DNA from: Erysipelotrichaceae bacterium
GTDB lineage: Bacteria; Bacillota_I; Bacilli_A; Erysipelotrichales; Erysipelotrichaceae
NCBI GenBank assembly: GCA_017419065.1
Contig: JAFOMB010000013.1
Location: 1 to 17,013, forward strand
Direction of reading: 5' to 3'
Length of the DNA: 17,013 bases
Part shown: piece by piece, positions 7,791-14,701 of the stretch
Numbering within the stretch: the first letter of the stretch is position 1
Layout of the letters: every line of letters begins with the position of its first letter
Notes under the pieces: generated by a model
What the model saw: the letters and a program-made list of their open reading frames with translations, nothing else
The model's database searches: none
What the model was told of the DNA's origin: nothing
Program-made: the position numbers and the translations under genes

Positions 7791-8990
7791 ATGAAACAGA
7801 GAGAGATCTGCCTGGATATCCTCATGAAGACCTTTTATGAGGAAGGCTACACCAATCTTCTGATGAGAAGAGAACTGAAGAAACTGCCTGCTGTACAGCG
7901 GCCTTTCTGCAGTGAACTGATCAACGGGGTATTGCGTAATTACCGCTTACTGGCCTATCAGTACGAAGGAAAGGCAAAGAAGATCAGCCGCAGGAACGGG
8001 ATGATCCTCTCCATGGCTTTCTATGAGCGCTTCTTCCTCCACGAGAAGGATTACGCCGTCAACAACGAATACGTCTCGCTGGGGAAGAACGAATATGAAC
8101 GATCCTTCCTCAATGCGTTGCTGAGAGATATTACCGTGATGAGGATGCCGGAAGGGGAAAGCGATGAAGACCTTTCCATCCGTTATTCCCTTCCGTTATG
8201 GCTTTTGAAGCTTTTGAAGAAACAGTATCCAGATGACTATCTCTTCATCATGGAGAAGTCTTTGAAGCGGTCAAAGGTCTTCTACCGGCTGAATACTTCA
8301 AAGGCGTCCTTTGAAGACCTGAAGGATCTCTCCATTGAGAAAGCCGGAGAGTACAGCTTTACATCTCCTGACAATCTCCTTTCCACGGAGGAATATCAGA
8401 AAGGTCTCTTCTATGTGCAGGATGTCCATTCGTCGAAGATCACAGAAGCGCTGGACCTGACAGAGGATTCACTCTTCCTGGATGTCTGCGCGGCACCGGG
8501 AGGCAAGTTCTTCAATGCCCTGGAGAAAGTGAAAGCGGAGAACGCCTACGCCAACGACCTCTATGAACACCGGGTGAAGCTCATTGAAGAAAAGGGAAAG
8601 AGCCTGGGGCATGATGGCTTCCATACCTCCTGCATCGACGCGAGGAAGCTTTCTTCTCTATACGATTTCCCGTTTGATGCGATCCTGCTGGATGCGCCGT
8701 GTTCAGGTTTAGGCGTCATAGGCCGAAGACCGGACATCAAGATCCACATCACCCCGGAATCCCTGGATGAACTGACTCTTCTTCAAAGCGAGATCCTTGA
8801 AGAAGTCTCGGGAATGCTGAAAGAGGGAGGTGTGCTGGTTTACAGTACCTGTACCCTCAACCGTAAGGAAAACGGGAAGCAGATCGCTTCCTTCCTGGAG
8901 AAGCATCCGGAATACACTCTCCTTCATGAAAAGACGATCCTGGAGGAAGATGGCGATAATTTTTATCTGGCGAAATTAAAAAAGGTATAA
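7791..8990 (+). CDS. rsmB: RsmB, 16S rRNA (cytosine-967-C5) methyltransferase
   Basis: RsmB uses S-adenosylmethionine to make m5C967 in 16S rRNA. At 399 aa it has an N-terminal NusB-like RNA-binding region (about 1-125), the SAM-binding motif LDVCAAPGGKF, motif IV DAPCSGLG with Cys304, and motif VI YSTCTLNRKEN with Cys354. Two cysteines, one nucleophilic and one for product release, are the hallmark of RNA m5C methyltransferases. The GRRPDIK stretch after motif IV resembles RsmB. The start at 7791 is supported by GGAG (7783-7786) inside the priA end, with a 1-nt gap between the genes. An in-frame ATG 27 nt upstream lies inside priA and would add nothing family-like. rsmB follows priA more or less directly in many Firmicutes. 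Confidence 0.93.
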   Translation: MKQREICLDILMKTFYEEGYTNLLMRRELKKLPAVQRPFCSELINGVLRNYRLLAYQYEGKAKKISRRNGMILSMAFYERFFLHEKDYAVNNEYVSLGKNEYERSFLNALLRDITVMRMPEGESDEDLSIRYSLPLWLLKLLKKQYPDDYLFIMEKSLKRSKVFYRLNTSKASFEDLKDLSIEKAGEYSFTSPDNLLSTEEYQKGLFYVQDVHSSKITEALDLTEDSLFLDVCAAPGGKFFNALEKVKAENAYANDLYEHRVKLIEEKGKSLGHDGFHTSCIDARKLSSLYDFPFDAILLDAPCSGLGVIGRRPDIKIHITPESLDELTLLQSEILEEVSGMLKEGGVLVYSTCTLNRKENGKQIASFLEKHPEYTLLHEKTILEEDGDNFYLAKLKKV

Positions 8991-8991
8991 T
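8986..8991 (+). promoter_or_regulatory. Candidate -10 element in front of rlmN
   Basis: A perfect TATAAT overlaps the rsmB stop codon, and its predicted start point (about 8998) is 2 nt from the rlmN ATG. No good -35 is present 16-18 nt upstream, so this may be chance in an AT-rich junction. Confidence 0.3.
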
Positions 8992-8999
8992 GGTTACGT

Positions 9000-10031
9000 A
9001 TGGCATCGATCTATGATCTGAGTTTTCAGGATGTGGAAGAAGTATTGAAGGGGAAGGGACTCAAACCTTTCCGCGCAAGACAGATCTTCCGCTGGCTTTA
9101 TGACAAGAGGATCTCTTCCTATGAAGAGATGTCGGATATCTCCAAGGACCTCCGCAATGAGCTGTCCCTTGAGTATCCTTTTTCTGTGCTCTCTGTCAAA
9201 GATGTTCAGATATCCAGAGACGGTACCCGGAAGTACTTGTTTGAACTCTCCGACGGCTGTCTCATCGAATCTGTCCTGATGATCTTCGACTACGGCTATT
9301 CCGCCTGTCTGTCTTCCCAGGTCGGCTGCAATATGGGCTGCCGCTTCTGCGCTTCGGGACTGCTGAAGAAGCAGAGAGATCTCTCGGTCTCCGAGATCGT
9401 CTTACAGGCTTTATACATCCAGAAGGAACTGGATAAGGAAGACAAGCGTCTCGGCAACATCGTCGTGATGGGGACCGGGGAGCCTTTCGACAACTATGAC
9501 AATGTCATGAAGGCTCTTTCCATCATCAACGATCCTTTCGGTCTCAAGATCGGCTCCCGTCATATCTCGATCTCGACCTGCGGTCTGGTTCCGAAGATCC
9601 GCCGTTTCGCCAAGGAAGGCGTCCAGTACAACCTGGCCATTTCCCTGCATGCGGCGAATGACGAACTGCGCAGTTCCCTGATGCCGGTCAACAGAGCCTA
9701 TCCTTTAGAGGAACTCTTTGACGCCTTACGGGAATACGCCGCCGGAAACAACCGCCGTCTCACCTTTGAGTATCTCCTGCTGGCCGGGATCAACGACCGG
9801 GAAGAAGATGTCAAAGCCATCAAAAAGCTCTTCCAGGGATTAGATGCCTATATCAATCTCATCCCTTACAATGAAGTCAAGGAGAACGAGTTCCATTCGA
9901 CCAGCGATGCGAATGCGCTGCGCTTCTATGATCTTCTCAAGAAAAACGGTGTCGCTGTCACTCTCCGTCAGAAGAAGGGCGATGACATCGACGCTGCCTG
10001 CGGCCAGTTAAGGGCCAATCACATGAAATAA
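9000..10031 (+). CDS. rlmN: RlmN, 23S rRNA (A2503-C2) / tRNA (A37-C2) methyltransferase, radical SAM
   Basis: RlmN adds a methyl group to C2 of A2503 in 23S rRNA and, in some bacteria, A37 of tRNA. The 343-aa protein has the N-terminal helical RNA-binding domain (IYDLSFQDVEEVLKGKGLKPFRARQIFRWLY region), the radical-SAM cluster CNMGCRFC (Cys110, Cys114, Cys117) and GTGEPFDNYDNV. Cys334 in AACGQLRAN matches the methyl-carrying Cys of E. coli RlmN (Cys355). Cys103, seven residues before the cluster, matches the other catalytic Cys (Cys118). ATG at 9000 gives the normal N-terminus. The best ribosome binding site (AAAGG, 8981-8985) is 14 nt away and weak, so translation may depend on rsmB or on a near-leaderless transcript. 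Confidence 0.95.
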   Translation: MASIYDLSFQDVEEVLKGKGLKPFRARQIFRWLYDKRISSYEEMSDISKDLRNELSLEYPFSVLSVKDVQISRDGTRKYLFELSDGCLIESVLMIFDYGYSACLSSQVGCNMGCRFCASGLLKKQRDLSVSEIVLQALYIQKELDKEDKRLGNIVVMGTGEPFDNYDNVMKALSIINDPFGLKIGSRHISISTCGLVPKIRRFAKEGVQYNLAISLHAANDELRSSLMPVNRAYPLEELFDALREYAAGNNRRLTFEYLLLAGINDREEDVKAIKKLFQGLDAYINLIPYNEVKENEFHSTSDANALRFYDLLKKNGVAVTLRQKKGDDIDAACGQLRANHMK

Positions 10032-10033
10032 CT

Positions 10034-10777
10034 ATGGAAATCTACGGTTTAACAGATATCGGGCTCATCCGTGATATGAATCAGGATTCTTATCTGATCT
10101 CCAAAAATGACAACGGAGATGTTTTACTGCTGGTATGCGACGGCATCGGCGGTGCGAAAGCCGGGGAAGTGGCATCCGGAGAGACAGTGAAATACTTCCA
10201 GGAGAATTTTCCGAAGGCACCGGTCTTCCGGGACCTCATCATGGCCAGAGAGTATATCTCCCATCATGTCCGTTTAGCCAACAAGAGAGTCTATCAGCTG
10301 TCCAGAAACTTTGAAGAATTCCGCGGCATGGGAACGACGCTGACCGGTCTGTTGATCACAAAGCACGGAACATTGTCTATCAATGTCGGCGATTCGAGAG
10401 TCTACGGCTTCCTCGATCACAAGGCCTTCCGTCTGACCATCGATCACACCCTGGTAAACGAGATGCTGCTATCGGGACAGATCACCTATGAAGAAAGCGT
10501 CAATCATCCAAAGAAGCATTATTTAGTCAGAGCCATCGGCATGTGGGACAGCGTCGAAGTCGATGTCCATAAGGTCAAGGATATGGAATACTACCTCGTC
10601 TGTTCTGACGGCCTCCATGGTTTCTTAAGCAATGAAGAACTCCTTTCCATCGTCTATGAAGAGGGAAAGAGTGTCGAAGAGAAGACGAAGGAGCTGCTGG
10701 ATGCGGCTTTACTGAAGGGCGGATATGACAATATCACCCTGATCTTCGCGGGAGGCGGAACATGTCAGAATACATAG
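10034..10777 (+). CDS. stp: Stp/PrpC, PP2C-family serine/threonine phosphatase
   Basis: This metal-dependent phosphatase reverses phosphorylation by the PASTA kinase encoded next to it. At 247 aa it is a minimal bacterial PP2C. Metal-binding motifs are visible: RDMNQDS with Asp18, VCDGIGGAKAGE with Asp36 and Gly37, GMGTTLTG, NVGDSRVYG, LVCSDGLHG and GGYDNIT with Asp232. No signal or membrane segment is present, so it is cytosolic. It begins 2 nt after the rlmN stop without any Shine-Dalgarno sequence in range (the nearest purine run, AAGGG, is about 20 nt away), so it is probably translated by re-initiation after rlmN. Its last 16 nt overlap prkC and contain the prkC ribosome binding site. 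Confidence 0.95.
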   Translation: MEIYGLTDIGLIRDMNQDSYLISKNDNGDVLLLVCDGIGGAKAGEVASGETVKYFQENFPKAPVFRDLIMAREYISHHVRLANKRVYQLSRNFEEFRGMGTTLTGLLITKHGTLSINVGDSRVYGFLDHKAFRLTIDHTLVNEMLLSGQITYEESVNHPKKHYLVRAIGMWDSVEVDVHKVKDMEYYLVCSDGLHGFLSNEELLSIVYEEGKSVEEKTKELLDAALLKGGYDNITLIFAGGGTCQNT

Positions 10778-12435
10778 CCGGCCGCTATCAGGTGATCAAA
10801 CTCATCGGCAGGGGCGGCATGGCAGATGTCTACCTCGCCCTGGATACCATCCTCAACCGGGAAGTCGCCATCAAAGTGCTCAAGAGCGAGATGGCTTCCG
10901 ATCCGGTCGCTTTAGAGCGCTTCCGCCGGGAAGCCAATGCCACGACCTATCTCTCCCATCCGAACATCGTCGATGTCTATGATGTCGGAGATGACGGCGA
11001 CAAGCATTTCATCGTCATGGAATACGTCAACGGCCATACCCTCAAACAGCTCATCAAGAGAAGGGGAGCCATCCCGTATAAGGAAGCCGTCTGGCTCATG
11101 AAGCAGTTATCGGGTGCCCTCATGGAAGCGCACCGTCATCAGATCATTCACCGCGATGTCAAATCACAGAACGTCCTGATCAAAAATGACGGCACTGTCA
11201 AAGTAGCTGACTTCGGTATCGCTCTGGCGAACGGCGAAGTCGATATCACTTCAAAGGACTCGGTCCTGGGTTCTGTCCATTACCTTGCACCGGAGCTCAC
11301 CAAGGGCGTCCAGGCGACCATGCAGTCGGATATCTATTCCCTAGGTATCGTCTTCTTTGAACTGCTGACAGGGGATGTCCCATACAAGGGAGAAAACGCG
11401 ATCCAGATCGCTTTGCAGCACGTCAAGGGCGATATCCCGTCTGTGCGTTCCTTTGATCCGAATATCCCGCAGTCTGTAGAAAACATCATCATCAAGTCGA
11501 CGGCCAAGTCCCTTGAAAACCGCTACGCGAATATCGCACTGATGTTAAGGGATCTCAACGACTGTTTGAAAGAGGAACATCTCAATGATCCGCCTCTGGT
11601 TCTTGATGCGGAAAAGGAAGACAAGACCAAGGCTTCCTTCCATATCAGCGATACCGCGGAGAAGAAGGAGAAGAAGAAAAAGGAAAACCGCTTTGAAGAA
11701 GGCGTCAGCTTCGTCATCATCACATCCCTGACAGTGATCGCGATCCTGTTATTAGTGTCTATTCTCTATTTAAGCGGCATCATCGGCGGCAATTCCGCCA
11801 AGACGACTGTCCCGTCCTTAAAGAATCTCACGATCGTGGAAGCCAGCGATCTCCTGGATGAAAACCAGCTTTCCATCGACTACTCTTCGATCGAAAGAGT
11901 CATGACCGACGATATCGAAGCCGGGAAGATCATCTCTTCCAATCCGGCAGAAGGATCGGAAGTCGACAAAGGCGAGAAGGTCAGGATCACAGTATCCGAA
12001 GGGATCTACTCCGTGATGGAAGACTATAAGGGCTACGATATCAACGAAGTCCGCGAGAAACTCTCTAAGACCAATCTCTTTGTCCAGTCCCGTCCGGTGG
12101 CCTCTGATCTGGACCCGGGTACGATCATCTCCCAGGAAGGCCTCTTGCCGGGAGATAAATACAACGGAAACATCTCCAACGAGCTCATTCTCTACTACAG
12201 TGAATTCCCGACCATCCTGATCCCTCACGACATCCTCGGCAAGAATATCGAGGAAGTGAAGAACTGGTTCATCGATCAGGGAATGGAAGTGGAAGTCCAT
12301 ATCGAAGATGTCTCTTATTTCAGCGAAGATGAGAGAAACCGCTATCCTGCAGGAAGCGTCGTACGCTCTCTTCCGAATCCGGGCTCTTCCTATATCCAGG
12401 AAGGGGAGAGCATCATCCATCTGTATACCTATTAA
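10762..12435 (+). CDS. prkC: PrkC/Stk, membrane serine/threonine kinase with three PASTA repeats
   Basis: PrkC senses cell-wall fragments or lipid II through extracellular PASTA repeats and phosphorylates cell-division, wall-synthesis and translation proteins. The 557-aa protein has a kinase domain at about 8-270: glycine loop GRGGMADVY, Lys38 (VAIK), catalytic HRDVKSQN (Asp132) and DFG (Asp150). The activation segment holds Thr/Ser sites (DITSKDS) before APE. A lysine/glutamate-rich juxtamembrane stretch (about 285-312) leads to one membrane helix (about 315-340). Three PASTA repeats follow: about 347-414, 415-480 (divergent) and 481-555, with no extra C-terminal tail. The start is supported by GGAGG (10751-10755), 6 nt from ATG. 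Overlap with stp keeps kinase and phosphatase linked. The usual next gene, rsgA, is absent and rpe follows. Confidence 0.97.
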   Translation: MSEYIAGRYQVIKLIGRGGMADVYLALDTILNREVAIKVLKSEMASDPVALERFRREANATTYLSHPNIVDVYDVGDDGDKHFIVMEYVNGHTLKQLIKRRGAIPYKEAVWLMKQLSGALMEAHRHQIIHRDVKSQNVLIKNDGTVKVADFGIALANGEVDITSKDSVLGSVHYLAPELTKGVQATMQSDIYSLGIVFFELLTGDVPYKGENAIQIALQHVKGDIPSVRSFDPNIPQSVENIIIKSTAKSLENRYANIALMLRDLNDCLKEEHLNDPPLVLDAEKEDKTKASFHISDTAEKKEKKKKENRFEEGVSFVIITSLTVIAILLLVSILYLSGIIGGNSAKTTVPSLKNLTIVEASDLLDENQLSIDYSSIERVMTDDIEAGKIISSNPAEGSEVDKGEKVRITVSEGIYSVMEDYKGYDINEVREKLSKTNLFVQSRPVASDLDPGTIISQEGLLPGDKYNGNISNELILYYSEFPTILIPHDILGKNIEEVKNWFIDQGMEVEVHIEDVSYFSEDERNRYPAGSVVRSLPNPGSSYIQEGESIIHLYTY

Positions 12436-12446
12436 GGAGGACCCTC

Positions 12447-13097
12447 ATGATCATCGCTCCATCTGTACTGTCTTTTGACTTTCCTCTCTTTGAAGAAGAG
12501 ATGCCGTTACTGAATAAACATGCCGACTGGCTCCATTTCGATGTCATGGACGGCCATTTCGTTCCGAACCTGAGCTTCGGTCCGGCGATCTTAAAAGCCT
12601 TCCGGCAGAATACGTCGCTATTCCTCGATGTCCATCTGATGGTGGAAGATCCGGGATACTTCACGGAAGTCTTCGCGAAGAACGGCGCTGACGGCATCAC
12701 CTTCCACTATGAAGTCTTCAACGATATCGAAGGATGCAAGAAGATGATCGAGAAGATCCGCAGCTACTATCTCAAAGTCGGGATCTCCGTAAAGCCGGGA
12801 ACAGATGTGACAGTCCTGGAACCGTTATTAAAAGATGTCGATCTTGTTCTCATCATGTCGGTCGAACCGGGATTCGGCGGACAGGCCTTCATGCCGGAAT
12901 CTGTCGATAAGATCAAATGGCTGGATGAATACCGTAAGGAAAACGGTTTGAATTATCTCATTGAAGTAGACGGCGGCATCAACGACGAAACAGCCCACAG
13001 TGTTCTGGAGGCCGGTGTCGATGTCCTGGTAGCGGGTTCTTATGTCTTCAAAGGGGAGATCGAGGAGAATATCGCGAAACTCAGAAAGATAAAATAA
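12447..13097 (+). CDS. rpe: Rpe, ribulose-phosphate 3-epimerase
   Basis: Rpe interconverts D-ribulose 5-phosphate and D-xylulose 5-phosphate in the pentose phosphate pathway. The 216-aa TIM barrel is of normal length. The metal ligands fit the family: His30 and Asp32 (HFDVMDGHFVPN), His63 (DVHLMV) and Asp175 (EVDGGIN). The phosphate-binding and flexible-loop motifs SVEPGFGGQ and VAGSYVF are also present. A strong ribosome binding site, AAGGAGG (12434-12440), overlaps the prkC stop and lies 6 nt before the ATG. It is the last gene of the priA-rpe run; in B. subtilis rpe also follows prkC, with rsgA in between. The stop codon lies in the left arm of the terminator shared with rpmB. Confidence 0.97.
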   Translation: MIIAPSVLSFDFPLFEEEMPLLNKHADWLHFDVMDGHFVPNLSFGPAILKAFRQNTSLFLDVHLMVEDPGYFTEVFAKNGADGITFHYEVFNDIEGCKKMIEKIRSYYLKVGISVKPGTDVTVLEPLLKDVDLVLIMSVEPGFGGQAFMPESVDKIKWLDEYRKENGLNYLIEVDGGINDETAHSVLEAGVDVLVAGSYVFKGEIEENIAKLRKIK

Positions 13098-13122
13098 AAA
13101 AATCTCTCGATGAGATTTTTTT
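13096..13122. terminator. Bidirectional terminator between rpe and rpmB
   Basis: AAAAAAATCTC (13096-13106) pairs with GAGATTTTTTT (13112-13122) around a TCGAT loop: a perfect 11-bp stem with seven A on one side and seven T on the other. It therefore works as a hairpin plus U-tract for rpe on the plus strand and for rpmB on the minus strand, and it overlaps the stop codons of both genes. Confidence 0.88.
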
Positions 13123-13312
13123 ATAAGGCTTTCTGATGCTTTAAACTTCTAAGTGCGCGGGCAGAAACACGAACCTTCTTCGGTTTTCCATCGACCATGA
13201 GCGTTACGGTCTGAAGGTTGACGTTCCATTTACGGCGTGTTGCACGAAGTGAATGTGAACGGTTATTGCCAGATAAAGGCCCTCTACCTGAAATTTCGCA
13301 GACTCTTGACAT
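13121..13312 (-). CDS. rpmB: Ribosomal protein bL28
   Basis: This 63-aa basic protein is the large-subunit ribosomal protein L28. It has the family signatures GNNRSHSLRATRRKWNVN and GKPKKVRVSARALRSLK and aligns along its length with B. subtilis L28. Only one cysteine (Cys5) remains near the N-terminus, so it is the zinc-free form. AAAGGGGG (13329-13322) lies 9 nt before ATG at 13312. The gene opposes rpe and diverges from the ftsA-like gene. In B. subtilis rpmB is likewise inverted just after the rpe region, so this is a conserved arrangement. It is a single-gene unit with its own promoter and shares the terminator with rpe. Confidence 0.97.
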   Translation of the reverse strand: MSRVCEISGRGPLSGNNRSHSLRATRRKWNVNLQTVTLMVDGKPKKVRVSARALRSLKHQKAL

Positions 13313-13353
13313 ACCGATATGCCCCCTTTCTTCAAAACTTGCTCATTTACTTT

Positions 13354-13384
13354 ATCATATCGAACATTACTTTGCAACTCCCAA
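13354..13384 (-). promoter_or_regulatory. Probable promoter of rpmB
   Basis: On the minus strand TATGAT (13359-13354) is preceded by TTGGGA (13384-13379) with a 19-nt spacer, longer than ideal. The predicted start near 13347 leaves a leader of about 35 nt that contains the strong AAAGGGGG site. Confidence 0.4.
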
Positions 13385-13406
13385 TGACTTTCATAAAATG
13401 TAAATT

Positions 13407-13439
13407 TTCTCATTTCAAATATTTTAAATATGATAAAAT
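13407..13439 (+). promoter_or_regulatory. Probable promoter of the ftsA-like/ftsZ operon
   Basis: TTCTCA (13407-13412), 16 nt and TATGAT (13429-13434) predict a start at about 13441. An overlapping TAAAAT (13434-13439) would predict about 13446. Either way the leader before ATG at 13448 is only about 2-7 nt, and no ribosome binding site is visible. The stretch 13313-13447 holds only the two divergent promoters. Confidence 0.45.
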
Positions 13440-13447
13440 GAAGTAGT

Positions 13448-14701
13448 ATGAAACAGATATATGTATCTTTGGAATTGACGGATAGAGAAGTCAGGATCCT
13501 CGTAGGGGAGTATTTCAATACCCGTTTCAATATCATCAAGTGCCTGCGCAGGCCGGTCAGCGGGATGAATGAATTCCGCATCAGTGAACACGACAGTGTG
13601 CTGAAAGATGTGAAGGGTGCTCTGCAGGAGGCTTCCAAGAGTCTGGGAGCGGATATTGAAAAGGTCATCCTCGTCGTACCGTCCTATAACTTCGCCCGGG
13701 TACCTCTGAAGGTGAATGTCATACCGGATGAGGGAAGGGTACAGAAGGATGATGTCGTCAGAGCGATCGGCAATTCTCTGAAAGCCAATATCCCGAATAA
13801 TCTCACTGTCATCGATACGGTCCTCGTCAAATACACCGTCAACGGGATCTCTTCCAGAAGGATACCGGAGAATGAAGTCTGCGATGAGATGACCGTGGAT
13901 ATCGACCTCTTATGTGCAGACAAGGAGATCACTTACTCCTATGTCTCTCTCTTGGAGGAATGCGGTGTGGAAGTCCTGGATGTCTGCATGAACTCCTATG
14001 CGGTATGCAAGGAAGCGGCGCTCTTCGAACAGGCATTGTCGCAGAACCTGCTGCTTCTCAACATCCACCGTTCCCACACCTATCTGACTCTTCTCAATAA
14101 AGGGAAGCTCGTCTCCAATGAGATCATCTTCGACGGTCTCCAGGGAATGATCGATGCGCTCTCTTCCAAATACCATCTCTCGGAAGATGTCCTGGTCAGA
14201 CTGCTGAAATACAGCGTCGACTATGAGGCGGAATATCCGGAGGATGTGATCTACGCCTGGAAGAAGAATGAGAGATCCTATTCGCTGACGACGACTTCAC
14301 TGAATGAAGATGTCAAGGGAAAGCTCGACAGCTATGTTGAAAAGCTTCTGACGATGTGCACACCGATCCTCGATCGGGGCAATACCTCCATCGTAGTCAC
14401 CGGCGAAGGGGCTGAGATGGAAGCTCTCATACAGAAGCTGAAAAAGGACGCAGGCGTCGATGTGAAAGCCTATTATCCGGATACCATCGGTGTCCGTGAC
14501 GCGGCACTGACCGCTTTATATGGAGCCTTCATCGTCTATCACGAGAAGGCCAATCTGAAAAATATCTACGTGAACTGCATCGACTTACTCGAATATGACA
14601 GTGTCGTAGATCACCGGAAGATAGATGTGGAAGGGGAGACTCTCACATCAAGAATAAAGAATCTGTTCAAACAGTATAAAAACAGGGAGGATGCAAGATG
14701 A
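13448..14701 (+). CDS. ftsA: Divergent FtsA-like actin-fold cell-division protein
   Basis: FtsA normally tethers FtsZ to the membrane. Assignment here rests on the position (4-nt overlap with ftsZ), the length of 417 aa, and a matching outline: an N-terminal strand pair VSLELTDREVRILVGE where FtsA has the phosphate-1 loop, LLLNIHRSHTYLTLLNKGKL (203-222) where FtsA has DIGGGTTD, IVVTGEGAEM (315-324) for the adenosine motif, and a basic amphipathic end SRIKNLFKQYKNRED resembling the FtsA membrane-targeting helix. The glycines and acidic residue of both phosphate loops are replaced, so ATP binding is doubtful. The protein may be an ATP-independent anchor or only a distant actin-fold relative. 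No Shine-Dalgarno sequence precedes the ATG. The frame is intact and uses the same codons as its neighbours, so it is not a pseudogene. Confidence 0.75.
   Translation: MKQIYVSLELTDREVRILVGEYFNTRFNIIKCLRRPVSGMNEFRISEHDSVLKDVKGALQEASKSLGADIEKVILVVPSYNFARVPLKVNVIPDEGRVQKDDVVRAIGNSLKANIPNNLTVIDTVLVKYTVNGISSRRIPENEVCDEMTVDIDLLCADKEITYSYVSLLEECGVEVLDVCMNSYAVCKEAALFEQALSQNLLLLNIHRSHTYLTLLNKGKLVSNEIIFDGLQGMIDALSSKYHLSEDVLVRLLKYSVDYEAEYPEDVIYAWKKNERSYSLTTTSLNEDVKGKLDSYVEKLLTMCTPILDRGNTSIVVTGEGAEMEALIQKLKKDAGVDVKAYYPDTIGVRDAALTALYGAFIVYHEKANLKNIYVNCIDLLEYDSVVDHRKIDVEGETLTSRIKNLFKQYKNREDAR

Noticed and set aside
11818..12420. A 200-codon minus-strand frame opposite the prkC PASTA region
   Set aside because: It is a shadow of prkC caused by strong codon bias (ATC, GTC, GAT). 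Similar long antisense frames occur opposite priA, sufB and ftsZ, and none shows a domain or a start signal.
13438..13446. A two-codon frame ATG-AAG-TAG just before the ftsA-like start
   Set aside because: It is too short to tell from chance and has no ribosome binding site; it overlaps the probable -10/+1 region.
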